A DNA stretch of 64,000 bases from Jaltomata sinuosa (Eukaryota > Streptophyta > Magnoliopsida > Solanales > Solanaceae), in assembly GCA_003996215.1 (NCBI GenBank), contig QJPP01007234.1:1-64000 (forward strand), read 5' to 3'. The notes under the pieces are model-generated. The model was given only the letters and a program-made list of their open reading frames with translations. It did not search any database and was not told the origin of the DNA. Shown piece by piece: positions 1 to 12,479 of the stretch. Position numbers and translations under genes: made by a program. Each line of letters starts with the position of its first letter. Position 1 is the stretch's first letter.

Positions 1-690
1 GCATAAAGCCGATGATTTCTCAAAGTCTGGAGTATAACCCTCAAGTGCTGCTCATGCTCATCTCTACTACGCGAGTATACCAAGATGTCGTCTTTAAAAA
101 CTATCACAAATGAGTCCAAATACAGGCCAAGAACCCTTTGCATCAAGTTCATAAAGGCTGCGGGGGCATTAGTCAACCCAAAGACATCACCAGGAACTCA
201 TAATGGCCATAACGTGTCCTGAATGCTGTCTTAGGGATGTCCTCCGCCCTAATCCTCAACTGGTGGTAGCCAGACCTCAAATCAATCTTTGAAAACACGA
301 CTGAACCCTGAAGCTGGTCAAACAAATCATCAATCCTCGGCATCAGATACCTATTCTTCACTGTCACCCTATTCAACTGCTGATAATCAATACACATGTG
401 CATCGACCCATCCTTCTTCTTCAAGAAGAGAACAGTAGCACCCCAAGTGACACACTAGGTCTAATAAACCCCTTAGCTAACAGATCCTGGAGCTGCTCCT
501 TAAGCTCCCTCAACTCAGTAGGAGCCATACGGTAAGGAGAAATAGAAATGGGCCTGGTGCCCGGCTCTAGCTCAATAGCAAAATCAATATCTCTATCAGG
601 TGGAAGGCCTGGCATGTCGGTAGGAAACACATCGAGGAAGTCTCTAACCACAGGAATAGACTCAGGAGAAGTAGGTTCAACACTAACATC
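1..690 (-). pseudogene. Element A reverse transcriptase (N-terminal two thirds), frameshifted
   Basis: Translation of the minus strand gives the gypsy RT landmarks: RDIDFAIELEPGTRPIS, then the CIDYQQLNRVTVKNRY stretch (LPRIDDLF-type box, here MPRIDDLF), then FSKIDLRSGYHQLRI and PKTAFRTRYGHYEFLVM. The catalytic box reads F-K-D-D near position 95, where sister copies have F-I-D-D or F-V-D-D. Compared with element H, one base is missing near 181 (an A-run of three instead of four) and another near 452. Both shift the frame. A TGA near 688 replaces an Arg codon (CGA) seen in H. RT would have copied element RNA into DNA inside virus-like particles. This copy cannot encode it. Confidence 0.88.
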
Positions 691-1704
691 TCAGACATAT
701 GCTAGATAAGCTAAACACCCACGGGAAATCAACTTCCTAGCTCGAAGACAAGAGATGATCCCAGATGGTGCATGGCTAACAGAACCCTGCCACACAACCG
801 GGGATACACCGGGCACAGCTATGGTAATGGTCTTGGCATAACAATCCAAAACCACATGGTGAGGGGATAACCAGTCCATGCCCAGTATCACATCAAAATC
901 TAGCATATCAAGAATCATCAAGTCTCCCCAAGTCTCTGAATCACCAATAGATAACATACAGGATCTCACAATCCGATCCACTACTAAAGAATCTCCTACT
1001 GGGGTCGAAACAGAAACAGGAACAGATAATGGCTCACTAGCCAACCCCAAACAACGCACAAAGTAGGCAGATACATATGAACAAGTGGATCCAGGATCAA
1101 ATAAAGCCATAGCCGACTGATGGCACACAGAAATCGTACCTGTAATCACAACATCTGAGGCCTCTGCCTCTGGTCTCCTAGGGACTGCATAAAAATGATG
1201 ACGACCTCCACCTGCCCGACCACCATCCCTACCACCTACTCTACCGCACGGAGCACCACCTCTACCCTGACGACCACTTCCTCTAGCCGGGGGCTGAACT
1301 ACTCGTAAAGGCTCGGCCAACTGAACTGTACCTTGCAGAGGGCAATCTCTAGCAAAATGGCCAATCACACCATAAGTAAAACAAGCCCCTGGCGGCCTAC
1401 TCGGTCGAGATGAACCAACAGATCCTGTATAACCACCACGGCCTGATGCCCCAGAAACTGTACCCCTCGAAGACTGGCTGCCATAGCCCTGATGGTTGCT
1501 CTTACCCTGCTCGAACTGGGTACTACCAAAAGTCTGAAGGAAAGCCTGAACCGGTTGGCTGGACTGACCCTGGTGCTGTTGTGGCTGATAACTCCGGCTC
1601 CACTGGCTAGGACCTTTACCACCATATCTGGAACCACTGTAGACACCCTGATGTCGAGGCCTCTTATCTCTGGACCCCTGATCATGTCGCTGTAAGTCCT
1701 CCAC
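691..1704 (-). pseudogene. Element A Gag C-terminus (zinc knuckle) and aspartic protease
   Basis: A 337-codon open stretch covers the Gly/Gln/Arg-rich Gag tail, a CCHC zinc knuckle and a retropepsin-like protease. The knuckle reads CFTYGVIGHFARDC, with Tyr where the second Cys should be, so zinc binding is probably lost. The protease has the plant gypsy active-site form LFDPGST followed by the conserved DFDVILGMDWLSPH block. The protease would cut the Gag-Pol polyprotein. The frame is continuous with the upstream gag frame (same phase) but is separated from it by a nonsense codon at 1735-1737. Confidence 0.85.
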
Positions 1705-1734
1705 AGTGCGGGCATAGTCTATGATAGCCTGAAA

Positions 1735-2643
1735 TTACCGACCACCGGCAATCAATATCTCAGCTAGCTGTCTGATCTCTGGCCTCAAACCCCATACAAA
1801 TCTGCGAATCCTATATGCCTCGGTAGGAATGATCATAGCTCCGAACGGTGCTAGCTGATGAAAACGAGTCTCATATTCTGAGACAGTCGTAGACCCCCGC
1901 ATGAGGTGAGTAAACTGCTCCCTGCGACGCTCATGATCACTCTGAGGTAGGAACTTGGCCATAAAGGCCTCATAAAACTCAAACCAGGTCAAAGGAGGTG
2001 ACGACGGTGGTCTACAAGCAACATGAGCCCTCCACCATAACTTCGTTGGGCCCTCTAACTGATAGGTAGTATAACCAACCCCGTGAGTCTCCAACAAACC
2101 CAAATGATACAACATCTCCTCACAGGTGTTAACAAAGTCATGTGGATCCTGTCCAGAAGCACCAAAAAACCTCGGAGGTGCTAACCTCAAAAACCTACCC
2201 AACGCCTTCTGCTCTGACTCTGTCATAACTGGGCGAGGAGCAAGAGGATGTGCAACAGATGGAACCGGAATGACCTCCGCATGGGGAGCCATAGTAGCAG
2301 GCTACGCTTCTGAGCTCTGTGCACCCAGGGCTGCCCCCTGAGCGGATGTCTGCGCTACCTCAGAAGGCCACTCTTCAATCATACCCAAAAGCTGTAATAG
2401 TAATCCCCGAATATCTGGAGACTGAGCTGCGGCTGGAGCTGGCACAGAAGTGGGCACTGGAGCTGGTACTGGAGCTGGTGCTGGAGCTGGTGGTACCTGG
2501 GCTGCCCCCTGATCCATATGTTGCTCGGGCTCTATCTCCACCCTAGCAGCTCTAGCAGGTGTCACTGCTCGAGGGCGTCCTCGACCCTTAGCTGGAGTAG
2601 GAGGCTCATCTCCGCGTGATATCGATGATCTCATACGAACTAT
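1735..2643 (-). pseudogene. Element A Gag (capsid region), nonsense-mutated
   Basis: The open stretches at 2304-2634 and 1735-2292 lie in one phase and are separated by a TAG near 2302. The N-terminal part is Pro/Ala-rich. The downstream part has the retrotransposon Gag core, including FYEAFMAKFLPQSDHERRRE and the YETRFHQLAPF and RRFVWGLRPEIR blocks. The original start, by alignment with sister elements that begin Val-Arg-Thr-Arg, is at 2641-2643, where ATG has become ATA. The first remaining Met is at 2634. Gag forms the particle that packages element RNA. This copy is inactive. Confidence 0.85.
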
Positions 2644-2841
2644 CTACGGAAGAATGAAGTAGAACAAATGAGATTTCCCGAAATTTCAAAGGTTCCACGC
2701 ACGACACAGAAGTAATGAAAGAGTCAAATTTCTTAAAATGTCACTGTAGCCTCCCAAAGATATAGTACGGACGTCTCCGCCCCGATTCGCAGGACTCTAC
2801 TAGACATTGGCTCCTATACCGATGACACCGGCGAACCTAAA

Positions 2842-2852
2842 GCTCTGATACA
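2842..2852 (-). other. Primer binding site of element A (degenerate)
   Basis: GCTCTGATACA on the plus strand is one base off GCTCTGATACCA, the complement of the tRNA-iMet primer site TGGTATCAGAGC seen intact in G and H. It lies four bases from the LTR edge, as expected for minus-strand DNA priming. Confidence 0.8.
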
Positions 2853-2856
2853 AAGT

Positions 2857-5800
2857 TTCCACGACCCGATTTCTTGGTCATGATGGCACCTACAACCCCC
2901 CAGTAGGAGAACCAATTCCAGTAGCCCAGGACAGTTAGTAATGGGCTACTATCTAACAAATAAGCGGGAGAGTAGTTTAATAAGCAAAAGTGAGGGAACA
3001 AGATGAAGAGGATAGATAACAGGAATATATATATATACATATGCGGAAACTAAACCAAACCCCAAGACCTGGTATCATAGTATAGAGCCAAAACTACATA
3101 CATGGAGTGCAAACGATCCAAAATAATATATACAGATGTCTCTGAATGGTAATAGAGTACATAAAGCAAAAGATAAACTAAAGCTAAGCTCCGATCGCTA
3201 AGAGCTCACCCTCAGTCTGAAGTAATCCCCAACAGATCTCCAAGCATGACTTACATCAATCTAACAGCGATGGCCCACGTTAGGATCTGCACCCAAAGAT
3301 GCAGGGGGTAGGGTGAGACCCAAATGCGAAGCATAAGGTACCCAGCAGGTATCATAGGCCGACTGGGCACATATAAGATAAAAGCGTAGTAACAGACAGA
3401 ATAGAAGCAAGTAGTCACAGAGATCAACAAAAGGTACACAGGAACTAGCCCAGAGGGAGATCAACAGAACCACATGTAAGGCTAGTAAGCAAAATATATA
3501 CACCATAGGCACAGGTGAAAGTAAGAAATAATGCACCTGGGGTCCTTGCAATAACAGTGTATACATAATAAGTTTACGAAATGGACGGTATACCGGTAAC
3601 CTCAAGTGTAAGAAGAGGGAAAGAGTAATGATAGGCATGCTCAGAGACATGAATCAAACTCAACTAATCACATCAATCTCAATCCAGAAACTAACAGTTT
3701 AGTAGTAACCAATTTCATTCTTAACCGTGACAGGGAATAATTTTGTAAGTAAATAGCAAGAGTCTACCTACAGTCCCCCGGCCGCCCATACAATCGGGGA
3801 ACACAAACAAGTGAAAACAAACCCCCTGGCATCCCATAATACCGAAGCGTACAATCAACAAACAACAAACAAGGGTGGAGCCTCAAACAATGAATCATAA
3901 GATGCATGAAGATCTCAAGTGAAATGGTATCTCTGTATGTACCTCCTCCGGTACCGATCCGGCCAAGAAGGTAGGTTCCATGGAAGGACACTGCCCGTAT
4001 ACCTCTACTCAACTATATACCCTTCCTCCGGCACACGCAGCCCGCAACCCCAGGCCCAGATGGCAAGGTCCATGGAGGTCCCTGACCCCATACTAAAACT
4101 CAGTATCAAAACATGTCATCCGGAAGCAAGTCCGGGTTCAAGATAGAGACCCAGCCTCTAATATGCATGCCCAAACCCTGTCCAGGACTAAAGTAGTTGG
4201 AAAATATCTCAAAAACCCCTCCAAGGGTGCCCGGGCATAACCGGGTCTAAAAAGTAGAAAGTCGTCTCAGGTGCTCGGTCCGACCGAGGCTAAAAATTAT
4301 CTCAAGTAGCAAGAAAACTCAACTAGCAACCCGGCCCTGCCGAGTCTAGCGTTAATTGTAAAACTGGTGATTTAAAACATAATTTTACTTTCTTTTACCC
4401 AGGAATATTCACAAGTTAAATCAAACCATTTCCAAATCATTTCCATCAAAAATAGGCCCCCGGGACCATGCAAGGTTTAGAAAATAGTGCCAGTAGGCTC
4501 GAAGCCAAACCGTAGTAAAACATGGATAAAACCTCTTTAAATGCATGGAAATGGTATGATCAAATACAATAGTTGTCCAGCAGCTCACAATCAACCTATC
4601 GACCCTGCACAGGCCCATAGCTACTCAGCAAGCATAACCAGCCTAGAAGGATAATTCTATGCCCGGGACTCGCGGACATTCCCAAAATCCCACCTTCTAT
4701 GTTCCAGAGTCAACAAGGCCTCACATGACCACAAGGGTAAATAAAATATATCGACAAGTACTACAAGCAACGGAGGAACAAAAGTAGGCGGACATGAACA
4801 AAGCGGTCAAGGTCTGTGGTACCGACCTAATAAACCCAACCCAAGGATGCCCATTAATACAATTTTATCCTATATATGCGGAGTCTAGGGAAAATAAACC
4901 GTAACCTACCTGTCGTCCGATGGCAAGCTCGAACCTCTCCGAAAAGAAGCTCCAAAACAAAATCAAACTTGAACTCGGGCTTGAATAACTTGACCTAGAT
5001 AATTGATTTCCTTTTGATAATCAACAATATTGCATCAGTAAATCTTTTCATACGAACTCCTTATTATTCTTTTCAACGTGCACAGTAGTATGTAAATGCC
5101 TCATATGATCACTTCTCCTACTGGAAAATATAAATTAAAGGTACCTATCATAAATACACATGCCACTTAATTTTAGCTAATATACTAATGAGTGAAACAA
5201 GTGGCAGCATCCCTATGTTGTTAAATAATGTGTTGTCCAACCCCTCCACTCCCACATGGAGTGGAGGTGGCAATATTGAAAGAGTACCTTTACCCCGTTA
5301 TATATATTCGGGTATTGCATAGGTTCGTGGTAAAATATATATAACTTTTTAAATATACCATAACTAATAGAAAATCATTTCCAATAAAACTTACTATATT
5401 ATAATAATAATTTTCAACATAACTAAATTTACTATCTCCGTTAAAATATTACAATGTATACAAACCTTATAAAATAAGTACATACACAATTATATCATAA
5501 TAAAAGTATTTTTCATACACATTAGAATACTTTAAAAAGGTAATAAGAATATAACTTTAAAATAAAATATTTTCAAATATATGCGCGATGCTAATAAAAT
5601 TCTTAAATTTAGGTTCGCAATTCACCATCTCACGATTTTAATACTCAAGAACTCTCTTAGAACCCTCCCTAATGTTTTCTCACTGTTTCAGAACTGAAAT
5701 GGCATTTTAAAATGTGAAGTTGAGGCTTTAAATCGATTTTGACCCGACCCGGTTCGCGATTCGGTTTCTGCCATACAGTCCGTGGTAAAACAGTCATAAC

Positions 5801-6133
5801 GTTTTACTCCGATATCAGTTGGACGTGAGGTTTTGTGCGTTGGAAACTTCACTCGTGGACCTTCGATTTGGTATTTTGGGGGACTTCTAACTCTTTATAT
5901 ATTGAGATAAAGGCTCTGAGACATTTTACCCAAAGTTCATTAAATTTATTAAAGAAACTTACGATAACTTTTGCCGACTTGCTTGACTTCAAAACTTATC
6001 ACACGACCAAACAAATGGCCCCGACACCGAACTACCAATCCCGACAAGCCTTAAATGACTTGGGGCCCCTACAAACAAGTTCTAATGGTACAAGGAAAAT
6101 GTATACGTGAAAATAACCGGAAGGGTCATTACA
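2857..6133 (-). repeat. 5' LTR of element A (about 3.3 kb)
   Basis: The start is set by alignment with the right LTR of H next to the primer site (the terminal TG is mutated here). The end is AGGGTCATTACA, matching LTR ends in G and H. Long blocks align with the H LTRs, for example around the shared CTACAGTCCCCCGGCCGCCC near 3770. A central AT-rich part (about 5000-5640) does not align by eye with the H LTR and may be an insertion or a diverged U3. The H-type GC-rich promoter module is missing. The right flank is element B DNA starting TGCAT. The matching left flank lies outside the window. Confidence 0.85.
5243..5267. other. Perfect 10-bp inverted repeat in LTR of A
   Basis: CCTCCACTCC (5243-5252) and GGAGTGGAGG (5258-5267) are exact reverse complements around a five-base loop. 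They lie in otherwise AT-rich DNA of the A LTR that has no counterpart in the H LTR. This could be the hairpin of a small inserted element or a U3 site. No function can be assigned. Confidence 0.6.
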
Positions 6134-8241
6134 TGCATACACCAACGATACACACTTTACACTTAGCAATTAGACAATATCACCCTAGTGCCCTCATATA
6201 TCAAGGAACACCCTCGCACATAAATTCACGTAATATTGTGATGGCATAAACAAAGTGTTCTCACACTCATAAAAAAGTTCAAATAATGCATGTACACATA
6301 CAATAGGTTTGCCTTTATTTTCTATGCTTCTGTCATCTAACAGCTGGATTAGGATCACTATAGGACTTTATTTGACTTGTAATGTAGGTTTGGGGATGGG
6401 TATGATAGATTTAGATAAGTGGCTCAATACTCCTTGAATACTATACTATTTCTTCACTTTTTATTTCTCAACCCTTTTCTTTCAATCTGTTCGGGTGTGG
6501 TATTACCTCTAACTGTACTAACTTTCTTTTTGCATTGCAGATTTCTAAATTTTTCTCCCTTTATTTCTTTTCTTTTTTTTCAAGCTTATCACACCCTTTT
6601 TCTTTGATCAGTTTCTTCCTTTTCCTACTTATACTTCATCTTCTCTTTTCCCAACATCAGCCACCCTTAGCTTGGGAGCTTTGTGTAAGTTGAAGCCTAG
6701 TGTCTAAGGAGGATCGAGGCCAACATAAAGAGATTTACTTACAAAAAAAGTGGGATGACCATGTGGCTAATCAAAGAAAAGACTATGGCTCAAATTAGAG
6801 ATCTAGGGACTGTATACTTCATTTGGTCAGACTATTTTGGGTATGAGTAACTATACAAAGAAGGCCTATGATCCTTTTCTAACAAAACTATCCTATGATA
6901 GTAGCAAGACTAACCGGACAAGTTTTAGATTGTACACACAAAGTAATGACTAAACTAGAGCACCTTACACACTGATGGCACAAAATTTCATTATCAACTA
7001 CCAGACATTCGGTTGGTATACTAGCTTAGCTTACAATCATCAATATCAATAAGCACAATGTCAAAACTTGAGCCTAACAAGTTAACATATCGAGCAATAC
7101 GATGCTTAGTTATTGGAATACTAGGAAGTGTACAGCAAGTACATAAGCACTTTTGCAACACACAGTCTCAAAAGTTCACCCCTCTCTTTTATTTAAAACA
7201 GATGTGCATGGTTTATCACATATTAAGCTTAACACTGAAGGATCAAAGACTGACATTATTCTATTGACAGACTACTATGCATACACCAACGATACACACT
7301 TTACACTTAGCAATTAGACAATATCACCCTAGAGCCCTCATATATCAAAGAACACCCTCGCACATAAATTCACGTAATATTGTGATGGCATAAACGAAGT
7401 GTTCTCACACTCACAAAAAAAGTTCAAATAATGCATGTACACATATAATAGGTTTGCCCTTATTTTCTATGCTTCAGTCATCTAACAGTTGTATTAGGAT
7501 CACTATAGGACTTTATTTGACTTGTAATGTAGGCTTTTGGATGGGTATGATAGATTTAGATAAGTGGCTCAATACTCCTTGAATACTACACTATTTCTTC
7601 ACTTTTTATTTCTCAACCCTTTTCTTTCAATCAGTTCGGGTGTGGTATTACCTCTAACTGTACTAACTTTCTTTTTGCATTGCAGATTTCTAAATTTTTC
7701 TCACTTTATTTCTTTTCTTTTTTTTCAAGCTTATCACACCCTTTTTCTTTGATCAGTTTCTTCCTTTTCCTACTTAAACTTCATCTTCTCTTTTCCCAAC
7801 ATCAGCCACCCTTAGCTTGGGAGCTTTGTGTAAGTTGAAGCCTAGTGTCTAAGGAGGACCGAGGCCAACATAAAGAGATTTACTTACAAAAAAAGTGGGA
7901 TGACAATGTGTCTAATCAAAGAAAATACTAAGGCTCAAATTAGAGATCTAGGGACTGTATACTTCATTTGGTCAGACTATTTTGGGTCTGAGTAACTATA
8001 CAAAGAAGGCCTATGATCCTTTTCTAACCAAACTATCCTATGATAGTAGCAAGACTAACCGGACAAGTTTTAGATTGTACACACAAATTAATGACTAAAC
8101 TAGAGCACCTTACACACAAATGGCACAAAATTTCATTATCAACTACCATACATTCAGTTGGTATACTAGTTTAGCTTACAATCATGAGTATCAATAAGCA
8201 TAATTTCAAAAGTTGAGCCTAATAGGTTAACATATCGAGCA
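6134..8241. repeat. 1145-bp tandem duplication in the non-coding region of B
   Basis: Two near-identical copies with a constant offset of 1145 bp. The landmark TTAGATAAGT is at 6411 and 7556, and matching 62-codon chance ORFs start at 6419 and 7564. Copy 1 loses its left part to the LTR of A at 6133. Copy 2 runs from 7279 to about 8241. The intervening 7086-7278 belongs to the unit and aligns with element I. The region holds pyrimidine-rich tracts and no credible coding sequence. Copies differ at scattered bases, so the duplication is not very recent. Confidence 0.85.
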
Positions 8242-8519
8242 ATAAAGAACATACCAAGAATTTTGAGGGGTATCAAATTCATACCAAAATTAGTAAGTGC
8301 GCCCTTTTATAACATGCAAAAAATTTCCTATTTTTCTTCTACCTAACACAAAACAAAAACACAAAATATATCCTAAACATGCTAGTTCAATAGTAATAAT
8401 TGTCCTTGGAAAAAGAACACAGCAAGAAAAACTCAAGAATGGACACGGACTACACCCGCCTTACCAAAAAGAACTGTGCATTGTCCCTAATATACTAAAA
8501 CATGTAAAAGCATGAGAGG

Positions 8520-10594
8520 CAAGAAATTTCCTATGGCGCTTAAGAGCCCGCATCCTATGCCAAAGATAGGGTTGTAAGTGTAGAACCCATAGTATCATTA
8601 GAAACATCAACATCAGCTATAGCACCAATGGCTGGCACACCCAAACTTGAGTCTAAAGAAGGGTTGGCACCCTCAGGTGCCTTGCTCGAAGAATCTCTAG
8701 GCTCTCTAACCATGTGATAATATCCCTCGAGCATCGCAGAGTCTCACTTATATCTTTGTCCTCCTTCTTCTTTCTCTTGTGCCCTTTCTTAGTAGGAGTC
8801 TCCTTATTATCATCCACTTTGTGCACTCTCTTTTAGGAAGCCAGAGTAGTTAGCTCTATAGGATCAAGCAAGGGTGTATCATCCTCTGGCTCCTCTGGCA
8901 TCTCAGTAGAATGCATATCATATATTGTTGTAGGCCATTCCCCCAACTTAATAAAATCAAACTTCATATGTGCTAGCTCCTTAGTAAACTTTCCTATATC
9001 AGGAGCGCCAACGTCCTTCACTCTCTCATTCACCCATGCCTCTATAGAATCAAGCCGACCATGCAAAGTAATATATGGGGAAAGTGCATGGCTTGATCAA
9101 TAAAAAACTTCAACTGTCATTCAAATAGATCAAATTAGTGCTCTACCTTCTCATCTTTCTTGACCAACTTTGCAAAGTTCACTAGAGTAAATGCATATAC
9201 TGAAATTAAGTAGTAGTAACAGTAGCAATAGTAGAAGTAGTGGTGGAAACAAGAGCCGCAGTAGGAGCTAAACCAGTACTGATATCTGTGGGTGGTACAT
9301 GTGATATGATATCAAGCTTGTCTCCTTTAGATAATGGGTTAGCCTCATTATGACTAGCTAAGGGTGTTTCCATGCTAGCTAAATATGGTGCCCTATTTGG
9401 TGGAATCACAAATGCATCATAGATTGTAGTGGGCTCTCCTGAACCCGGTGATGTTCTCTTTTCCCAAAGAAAAGGTTTGGTCTCATCCCTTGTCATGTCA
9501 ACATCTTAGGTCTTAGCAGCTGTGACTGCATAATCAGTGCTGGCTACGATCGAGAAATCAACCTCAAGGCATAACTCAGTGATTAGGCATTGAAAAGGCA
9601 AAGATATGAGGAGTTCAACTCCCACTGCAGAATTTCCTCTGTGATAATATGCCTAAAGTTCAATTTGTACCCTGACATGATGCTTGTAACCAATGTTTCC
9701 CTATCTTTATTCAGTTGATTATCTCCCCTTGTAGGCATGAGATAGAACCAAAATATAGCCCACTAAAACTTGGCGATAAAGCTCAAGAAGGCTTTTCATA
9801 TCTTAGGCTTATCACTTGTCAGCCACTCGTGCTCTGTGTCAGTCAATACTTCTACGAACCATTTTATCTGCTCTGCCTTATTTGTGTACCGATATTCATA
9901 CTTAGACATTTTCTCTGGCTCCATATAATCTGGACCATATATAAATCTATTGATAGTTTTCTTGAAGATATCCACATTAAGACCGCGGACTAGGACATTG
10001 TCGAGTGCTGGCAAATCTTTGGCTTTCTGACCCTTTTTGCAACTATTCTCCAGGGTGGTTGCATAGTATGTGTAGAACTCTCTAACCATGGTGGTTTGGT
10101 AGTCTCCAGCGGCTGACCAACCCAATCTAGATGATAATATTGGAAGACTGCTTTAACGTCTGGATACTCAAATAGCTCAGAAGAATTGATTCTTACTTTC
10201 TACGGTATACTTCTTCTGATGTGCCCCTTGACCATGGGAGCAATGCCAACATCAAGAATCTATTTGACTCATTTTACTTTCCATCAAAGTTGTTCTCTAA
10301 CCTCCTATTTTTTGCTTTTTAGGATGAGTCCCCTTTCCAGATCATCATCAGCCTCCTGGCTTTTGCTTTTTTGTTGTGCACTAGACTATGCTGACTCTGC
10401 TAAGGTATCCCCTCTTTCTTCAGACTGGGAAGGAGTTTACTGTTTCTGAGCTAGATATCTACTATTTTGATCAAAGAGGGATGCTTTCACCTTCTCAACC
10501 TCATCATTGGAGTCAGTCGGTAGAACTTTGAGGCAAACGAGAGTAGTATCCTTTGCTTTATGCCTCCCCTGCGTGGTGGTTGTTTTGGAGCCAT
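8520..10594 (-). pseudogene. Third ORF of B: putative plant transposon protein
   Basis: The reading starts at ATG 10594-10592 with MAPKQPPRRGG, a start style seen for this ORF class. The best part is 9796-10125, with MVREFYTYYATTLEN, a VRGLNVDI box and INRFIYGPDYMEPEK. This resembles the 'putative plant transposon protein' domain that follows integrase in some Athila-type elements. Downstream fragments (9206-9496 and 8833-9066) are Pro/Thr-rich and share the phrase PTTIYDA/PTTIYDM. Many stops and frame changes separate the pieces. The role of this protein is not known. It occupies the envelope-like position but shows no signal peptide or membrane segment that I can see. Confidence 0.68.
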
Positions 10595-12230
10595 AAGTAC
10601 CTATAGGCAAACAACATTAGTATATACTAAGTATGAAAAGAAAGAAATAAAACAAAAGAAATTATTATTTTTGTATAATTCACAAATCTTCAAGTGGTCG
10701 ACAATTTGTGAGATGAATCGTGATGTGGCCCATGATTTGTGAAGTGAATCAAGAGATTGAGGCATTATGTATTCTTTTGTTTTAAGTTCCCTATGTATAA
10801 GGTCATGATTCATCACTCCAGTGATGATTTGTGAACTGTTCCATGGGATTAAGGCAGTGAGCTATTTCATCTAGGATGCTCATGACTCGCTAGGCCACAA
10901 TTTATGCGTTAATTCGAAATTCGTGGCTTGGTCTGTCAATGCTATTTTTGGTTCAAAACATGTTTTCTTCATCAGAAACTCTAGGTTACGAATCATGACA
11001 TGGCATAAATCTCAGTTCATAATGAAACCAACATATTTAAGGCTATAAAATTCCCTTTGAATATCAAAATTACACGCTTACGATCATGAAGTGTATGCTA
11101 ATTTAATCCTCATGTAATAAATAACAACTCAAAGGGTTACTTAGACTTCACCCTCACTCATACCCTTGAACATATTGTTGGGAGTTGCTGGGAAAAACAT
11201 CTTTTGAAATTCGTTTCCAAAATTCGAGTGTTGTAATGCTCTCCTAATCAATGGGTGTGAACACCCAAACAAACTTTTAACACAATATTAGACCATTGAT
11301 AACTCCATAATACTAAACAATTTAATCACATGATTTCCACACAATATCCCAAATATCAATTTCCCCATAATTCAAATAAATGCAAACCTAGGGTTCTCCT
11401 ATTCACATAAATGCAATTTTCACAAATATAAATCCATAGGTAGAAAGCCTCGAAGAAAAACTTGAAAAGGATGAAGTGTGATACTTTACCTTTTTGATGA
11501 TGTTCTAGAGCTAACTAGGAAATTGGGAGCAATTGTGTGTGTCGCTACTTCGATCATGATAGTGGTGATGGAGGAAAAACAAGAGGAGGGCCTTCGACTT
11601 TTATAGGGTATATGGAGTCGACGGTTATGGAAGTTTGAAAGTTTTAGGGCAGTTTTATCGTGGGGAGTATTGTGGAGGGAGTTGTAGAGTTGAACAAATT
11701 TAACCCTTTGCAATCAGGTGTTTTAATTTAATTGAATTGGGGAAATATAAGAGGGTCAGTTTGGATGATTCAAATTTTTAAAATTTTACTAACCCTGACC
11801 ACAACTCATTCTCATGATTCTTGGGTCAAGTTATGGAAGGCTCCACGAATCACTTACCTGATCCCTTAAGTCGAAATCCCATGGGCCGTCACATGAGTGA
11901 TGATCCATCATCCAACTCATGAGATGAAGCTTTCTTGGTGAGAAAAATGACGGTTGATGCCAAGGACCATGAACAAGTTCACGGTTCATGACATCAATCG
12001 TGATTTCCTTCCAGCGAGATTGTAAGACATACACTTCAAGTTCACAGATGCATCCCACAGATCGTGGGTTGTTTGACAGCCTATCACATTATCTATGGGA
12101 GCACCTTTTTCTCCAATTCTTATGCTCTTTGTGCTATTTATTCTTGCGCACTTCAACACACATAAAAACATCCAAACCAAAGGATAAAAAAAATACAACA
12201 ACAATATTAGGTTACCTCTCAAGCAGCACT
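10595..12230. other. Non-coding spacer of element B between integrase and third ORF
   Basis: AT-rich sequence between the integrase remnant and the third ORF of B. Short open stretches occur on both strands but none shows a recognisable domain. At its right end are two versions of the phrase GGTTRCMTCYCAAGYAGYRC (about 12218 and 12296), which recurs at 36629 in K and marks the end of pol in these elements. Confidence 0.6.
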
Positions 12231-12479
12231 TGATTTAATGTCATGGCACGACGCGGGTATCTTGATTACTTAGTCTTCATCAAGATACCACTTGGGTTGC
12301 ATCCCAAGTAGTGCCTGATTTAATGTTGCAACACAATGTGCATGTCTTGATAACTCAGATTTTATCAAGATACACCTTATGAATAACCTTTACCTCAACA
12401 GTTGTTCCCAAGTATTTCTTAATACGCTGTCCATTTATCTTGAACCTTTTTTTTTCTGGATCCTCAAGTTCAATGGCAC

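Larger units (their letters stand above)
1..6133 (-). mobile_element. Element A: Tekay/Del-type Ty3/gypsy retrotransposon, partial
   Basis: A minus-strand LTR retrotransposon that runs off the left edge. From right to left it has a 5' LTR (2857-6133), a degenerate tRNA-iMet primer site, gag, a zinc knuckle, an aspartic protease and the N-terminal two thirds of reverse transcriptase. Gene order, primer type, long LTR and the protein style are those of the Tekay/Del chromovirus lineage. The integrase, chromodomain and 3' LTR should lie left of the window. The coding region carries nonsense codons and at least two frameshifts, so it is dead. Its LTR is inserted in the 3' non-coding part of Athila-like element B, which makes A the younger of the two. 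Confidence 0.9.

Noticed and set aside
6419..7752. Paired 62-codon frames (6419-6607 and 7564-7752), hydrophobic, nearly identical
   Set aside because: They look conserved only because they sit in the 1145-bp tandem duplication. The sequence is a pyrimidine-rich non-coding tract, which translates as Phe/Leu/Ser.
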